From G965199725 sp965199725 (GTDB lineage Bacteria; Pseudomonadota; Gammaproteobacteria; Nitrosococcales; Methylophagaceae): a stretch of 64,000 nt of DNA. The notes below the pieces were generated by a model. That model ran no database searches. It saw only the letters and a program-made list of their open reading frames with translations, and had not been told where the DNA came from. A program made the position numbers and the translations under genes. This document shows, in pieces, positions 61,328 through 64,000 of this stretch (position 1 is the stretch's first letter; every line of letters begins with the position of its first letter). The stretch is taken from assembly GCA_965199725.1 (NCBI GenBank), contig OZ241321.1, forward strand, positions 1,116,001 to 1,180,000, read 5' to 3'.

Positions 61328-61537
61328 ATGAAAAAAGAAGTGATGCAGCAATTAGAAAAGCAGGTAGATGAACTGCTCGTTGTCAGTCGGCGAATTCGCT
61401 TAGAAAACCAGCAGCTTCATGCTGAGAAGTCAGCGTGGCTTTCAGAGCGCAAGCAGTTAGTAGAAAAAACAAATCTGGCGCGCGATCAGGTTGATAAGGT
61501 GATTACGCGTTTGCGCGAACTGGATAATCAGTTATGA
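61328..61537 (+). CDS. Small coiled-coil protein next to ZapA (TIGR02449-type)
   Basis: 69 residues, wholly coiled coil: MQQLEKQVDELLVVSRRIRL continues ENQQLHAEKSAWLSERKQLV, ending VITRLRELDNQL. I chose the ATG at 61328 over one 14 codons upstream because the extra residues are hydrophobic and absent from the family. It resembles a ZapB-like protein family (TIGR02449) found before zapA. The two genes overlap by 4 bp. A divisome role is inferred. Confidence 0.85.
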   Translation: MKKEVMQQLEKQVDELLVVSRRIRLENQQLHAEKSAWLSERKQLVEKTNLARDQVDKVITRLRELDNQL

Positions 61538-61848
61538 CATCATCAGTATCCGTTACTATTTTAGGCAAAGAATATCAGGTTGCTTGCCCAGACGAAGAGC
61601 AGGATGCACTGTTAGCATCTGCCACATTGCTGCATCAAAATATGGAAGAAATTAAAGTCACTGGCAAGGTTGTAGGTGTTGAGCGTATTGCGGTGATAGC
61701 GGCACTCAACTTAGCGCATGAATTGATTACGTTAAAAAGTAATAACGGTAGTGATTTACATGCTATCAACCAGCAGATTTTACATATAAAGAACAAAGTG
61801 AGTACTTTTTTGGACGAAGGGCGCCAGATGGAAGCCGCATTGGACTGA
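61534..61848 (+). CDS. zapA: Cell division protein ZapA
   Basis: 104 residues. It reads VSVTILGKEYQVACPDEEQD, LLASATLLHQNMEEIKVTGK and RIAVIAALNLAHELITLK, the ZapA fold plus a C-terminal coiled coil. ZapA tetramers bundle FtsZ filaments. It overlaps the coiled-coil gene by 4 bp. In many gammaproteobacteria 6S RNA and a 5-formyl-THF cyclo-ligase follow; here a 140-bp gap leads to fhs instead and I see no 6S RNA. Confidence 0.94.
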   Translation: MTSSVSVTILGKEYQVACPDEEQDALLASATLLHQNMEEIKVTGKVVGVERIAVIAALNLAHELITLKSNNGSDLHAINQQILHIKNKVSTFLDEGRQMEAALD

Positions 61849-62012
61849 TATCTTTAAGATAGCCTAATATGTACAGCGCCATATTAGCACTAGCGATAAA
61901 TATTTGGTTGTTTAAGGTCGCGACCCGCAATAATTATCACAAAGATTAACCCACATAAAGTTTAGGGTAATATACCCATCACTCATAATGAATGAACAAA
62001 AATGGAAACAAC

Positions 62013-63683
62013 ATGTCAGATACTGAGATTGCACGCAAAGCTAACGTAGGTCCAATTATCCCCCTTGCTGAAGCGCGTTTGGGCTTAGCTGCCTCAGCCC
62101 TTGATCCTTATGGCTACTACAAGGCCAAAGTATCATTAGATGCTATGACTGATCTGGCTGACAAGGCAGACGGCAAACTGATTTTGGTGACCGCTGTGAG
62201 CCCAACTCCTGCTGGCGAAGGTAAAACCACCACCACGATTGGCTTAAGTGATGCGTTAAATCACATTGGTAAAAAGTCAATAGCTTGTATCCGTGAGCCA
62301 TCAATGGGGCCATGTTTTGGCATGAAGGGTGGTGCGACTGGTGGCGGTTATGCCCAAGTTGTACCAATGGAAGATATTAATCTACATTTTACCGGTGACT
62401 TCCATGCGATTGGTGCTGCGCACAATCTACTGGCGGCGATGGTTGATAACCATATTTATCACGGTAATGACCTTGATTTGGATGTGCGTAATATTACCTG
62501 GCGGCGGGTAGTGGATATGAATGACCGTGCGCTTCGTCATATCAATGTTGGCTTGGGTGCTGCCAGTAATGGTTTTCCGCGTGAAACTGGCTTTGATATT
62601 GTGGTCGCGTCGGAAGTCATGGCCATTCTTTGCCTGTCAAACTCAATGGCTGAGTTAAAACAGCAGCTTGGCAATATCCTAATCGGTTATTCACGCGACG
62701 GCAAGCCACGTTTGGCGAAAGAATTAAATGCACACGGCGCGATGGCGGCACTGTTGAAACAAGCGCTTAAGCCTAATTTAGTGCAAACAATAGAGCGTAA
62801 TCCAGCCTTTGTGCATGGTGGCCCCTTTGCCAATATTGCCCATGGATGTAATTCTGTTGTGGCGACTAAAATGGCCCTCAAACTCAGTGATTATGTGGTC
62901 ACTGAGGCAGGGTTTGGCGCTGATCTAGGTGCCGAAAAGTTTATCAATATAAAATGCCGTAAAGCTGGTATAAATCCTGATATGGCAGTGATAGTGGCGA
63001 CCGTAAGAGCGCTTAAATATCATGGCGGTGTTGATGTCACCGATCTTGCTGAAGAAAATCTACCTGCTCTTGGAAAAGGTATAGCAAACTTAAAACGCCA
63101 CTTAATGAATATGCGCGATCAGTTTGGTTTGCCGTGCATTGTTGCTATTAATCATTTTCATAATGATAATGATGCTGAGATTACCTTTATTAAAAGTGCA
63201 GTACAATCTTATGGCAGCCAAGCAATTTTGGCCCGGCACTGGGCTGAAGGTAGCCAAGGTGGGATAGAGTTGGCGGAGGCTGTAGCAACTGTGCTTGCAG
63301 ATAAAGCTGGTGCGTGCCATTTTTTATATCAGGATAATGAACCGTTACTGGATAAAATTAAAGCTGTAGCAATGAAGATATACGGTGCTGGTAATGTCGT
63401 GACAGATCAGCGTGTGCTTGCTAGGATCGCCAAATTTGCTGATGACTATAGCCATATTCCAGTCTGCATAGCAAAAACCCCTTACTCATTTAGCGATAAT
63501 GCTGCCCAGCGCGGCATGGTGTCAGGCCACACTATCACGATTAGCGATGTTCGCCTGTCACGTGGCGCTGAATTTTTAGTGGTGCTATGTGGGGATATTA
63601 TGACGATGCCAGGTCTACCTAAATCACCAGCAGGGGAACGCATTGATATTGGCAGTGACGGCAAGATTAGCGGTTTATTTTAA
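62013..63683 (+). CDS. fhs: Formate-tetrahydrofolate ligase
   Basis: 556 residues. The P-loop is TPAGEGKTTTTIGLSDALNH near residue 65, followed by REPSMGPCFGMKGGATGGG, the two family signatures (FTHFS), and EAGFGADLGAEKFINIKCR near 310. It makes 10-formyl-THF from formate, THF and ATP. I prefer the ATG at 62013 (MSDTEIARKANVGPIIPLAE) to one seven codons upstream, since GGAAAC precedes it. It converges with the nsrR-like gene and the two overlap by 17 bp at their ends. Confidence 0.96.
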   Translation: MSDTEIARKANVGPIIPLAEARLGLAASALDPYGYYKAKVSLDAMTDLADKADGKLILVTAVSPTPAGEGKTTTTIGLSDALNHIGKKSIACIREPSMGPCFGMKGGATGGGYAQVVPMEDINLHFTGDFHAIGAAHNLLAAMVDNHIYHGNDLDLDVRNITWRRVVDMNDRALRHINVGLGAASNGFPRETGFDIVVASEVMAILCLSNSMAELKQQLGNILIGYSRDGKPRLAKELNAHGAMAALLKQALKPNLVQTIERNPAFVHGGPFANIAHGCNSVVATKMALKLSDYVVTEAGFGADLGAEKFINIKCRKAGINPDMAVIVATVRALKYHGGVDVTDLAEENLPALGKGIANLKRHLMNMRDQFGLPCIVAINHFHNDNDAEITFIKSAVQSYGSQAILARHWAEGSQGGIELAEAVATVLADKAGACHFLYQDNEPLLDKIKAVAMKIYGAGNVVTDQRVLARIAKFADDYSHIPVCIAKTPYSFSDNAAQRGMVSGHTITISDVRLSRGAEFLVVLCGDIMTMPGLPKSPAGERIDIGSDGKISGLF

Positions 63684-64000
63684 TAACTTGTGCTGTGTTT
63701 GCAGTGTTTAGTATTGTGCTAGTTTTGCTATCAATTAAATTAGCAAGTGTGATGGGCGCTAGATATTGTAAGTAATGGTGTTGCGCTTTCCATAAAACGC
63801 CCTGTAATCTACAGCTTTTAGATAATAGGCAAGGCGGACTTTTACAGTTGACTGGCTCCAGTGTATTTTCCATCAATTCAATCACCGCTTTGAGTGAAAT
63901 TTTAGCAGCATCACAGCCTAATATAATGCCACCATTTCTGCCTCTAACTGCTGTTATCCAGCCAGCATGGACTAATTTATTGACGATTTTCATCGTATGA
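63667..64000 (-). CDS. nsrR: Rrf2-family regulator, NsrR-like (cut by window edge)
   Basis: The 3' part of a gene entering from the right edge. The winged-helix end HTMKIVNKLVHAGWITAVRG, then RNGGIILG, is Rrf2. A cluster-binding segment follows with NCKSPPCLLSKSCRLQGVLW and YLAPITLANLIDSK, resembling NsrR, the nitric-oxide-sensing [4Fe-4S] repressor. An ATG at 63993 is internal to the family domain, so the real start is outside the window. NsrR versus another Rrf2 member cannot be settled from this part. Confidence 0.8.
   Translation of the reverse strand, partial: HTMKIVNKLVHAGWITAVRGRNGGIILGCDAAKISLKAVIELMENTLEPVNCKSPPCLLSKSCRLQGVLWKAQHHYLQYLAPITLANLIDSKTSTILNTANTAQVIKINR

Noticed and set aside
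61849..62012. 6S RNA gene between zapA and fhs
   Set aside because: The position is classic, but the gap is shorter than 6S RNA and I could not fold the closing stem with a central bubble.

Overview
The window is a chromosomal segment of an AT-rich gammaproteobacterium (roughly 40-43% G+C by eye). The lineage call rests on gene sets and orders typical of Gammaproteobacteria: mnmG-rsmG-parA-parB-atpI-atpBEFHA, queA-trmJ-cysE, ubiI/ubiH-pepP-ygfB next to zapA, lapA-lapB, and fdxA, pilU, tilS and mfd. I cannot name the genus. The F-type ATP synthase uses an Asp ring carboxylate (H+ type). Ubiquinone synthesis genes, lactate dehydrogenase, formate-tetrahydrofolate ligase and an NsrR-like regulator suggest a respiring organism with one-carbon metabolism.

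Layout. 1-7123 (minus): ATP synthase operon, chromosome partitioning and rRNA/tRNA modification genes, a block that usually lies near the replication origin. 7124-8139: a graveyard holding a purK C-terminal remnant and a frameshifted RTX-type C-terminal remnant. 8140-18458: dgkA, lgt, the overlapping queA-trmJ-cysE cluster, iscR-iscA, bioA, fdxA, adk, tRNA-Cys, tRNA-Gly, pgsA, uvrC. 18722-29864: mfd, an oxidoreductase, peroxiredoxin, a STELLO/DUF288 glycosyltransferase, rpiA, a fructosamine-kinase relative, lldD and an M48-PDZ lipoprotein. 30033-44287: coaX-birA, DUF2069-wrbA (with a perfect Fur-type box), lapA-lapB, a YkuD-nagZ-mscS-dnaE-pilU-accA-tilS run. 44471-56872: a type III restriction-modification locus broken by a heavily deleted Mu-like prophage. 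56943-64000: the ubi-pepP-ygfB operon, divergent zapA, then fhs and a partial nsrR-like gene.

The accessory region is the most unusual part. The prophage keeps only pieces of its Mu-like backbone in Mu order: a repressor tail, gpF fused to a probable PBECR nuclease, gpG, protease/scaffold, a tail-tube remnant, a tail chaperone with a GGGTTTT -1 frameshift site, and a truncated tape measure. It nevertheless carries apparently intact cargo between gpG and the protease: a Panacea-type antitoxin with a two-helix membrane protein, bracketed by two copies of a ~155-bp repeat containing a perfect 18-bp palindrome; and a tightly coupled three-gene operon encoding ASCH, PIN-GNAT-PUA-like and adenylate-kinase-like P-loop proteins. 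That operon is my best candidate for an undescribed system, most likely toxin-antitoxin-like or antiphage RNA surveillance (inference). A separate 450-bp element between gpF and gpG has a consensus-like minus-strand promoter feeding a ~105-nt RNA that ends in a terminator lying inside a convergent small ORF.

Broken genes (purK, RTX, mod/res, prophage genes) next to tightly packed intact housekeeping operons suggest ongoing gene loss in the accessory fraction.
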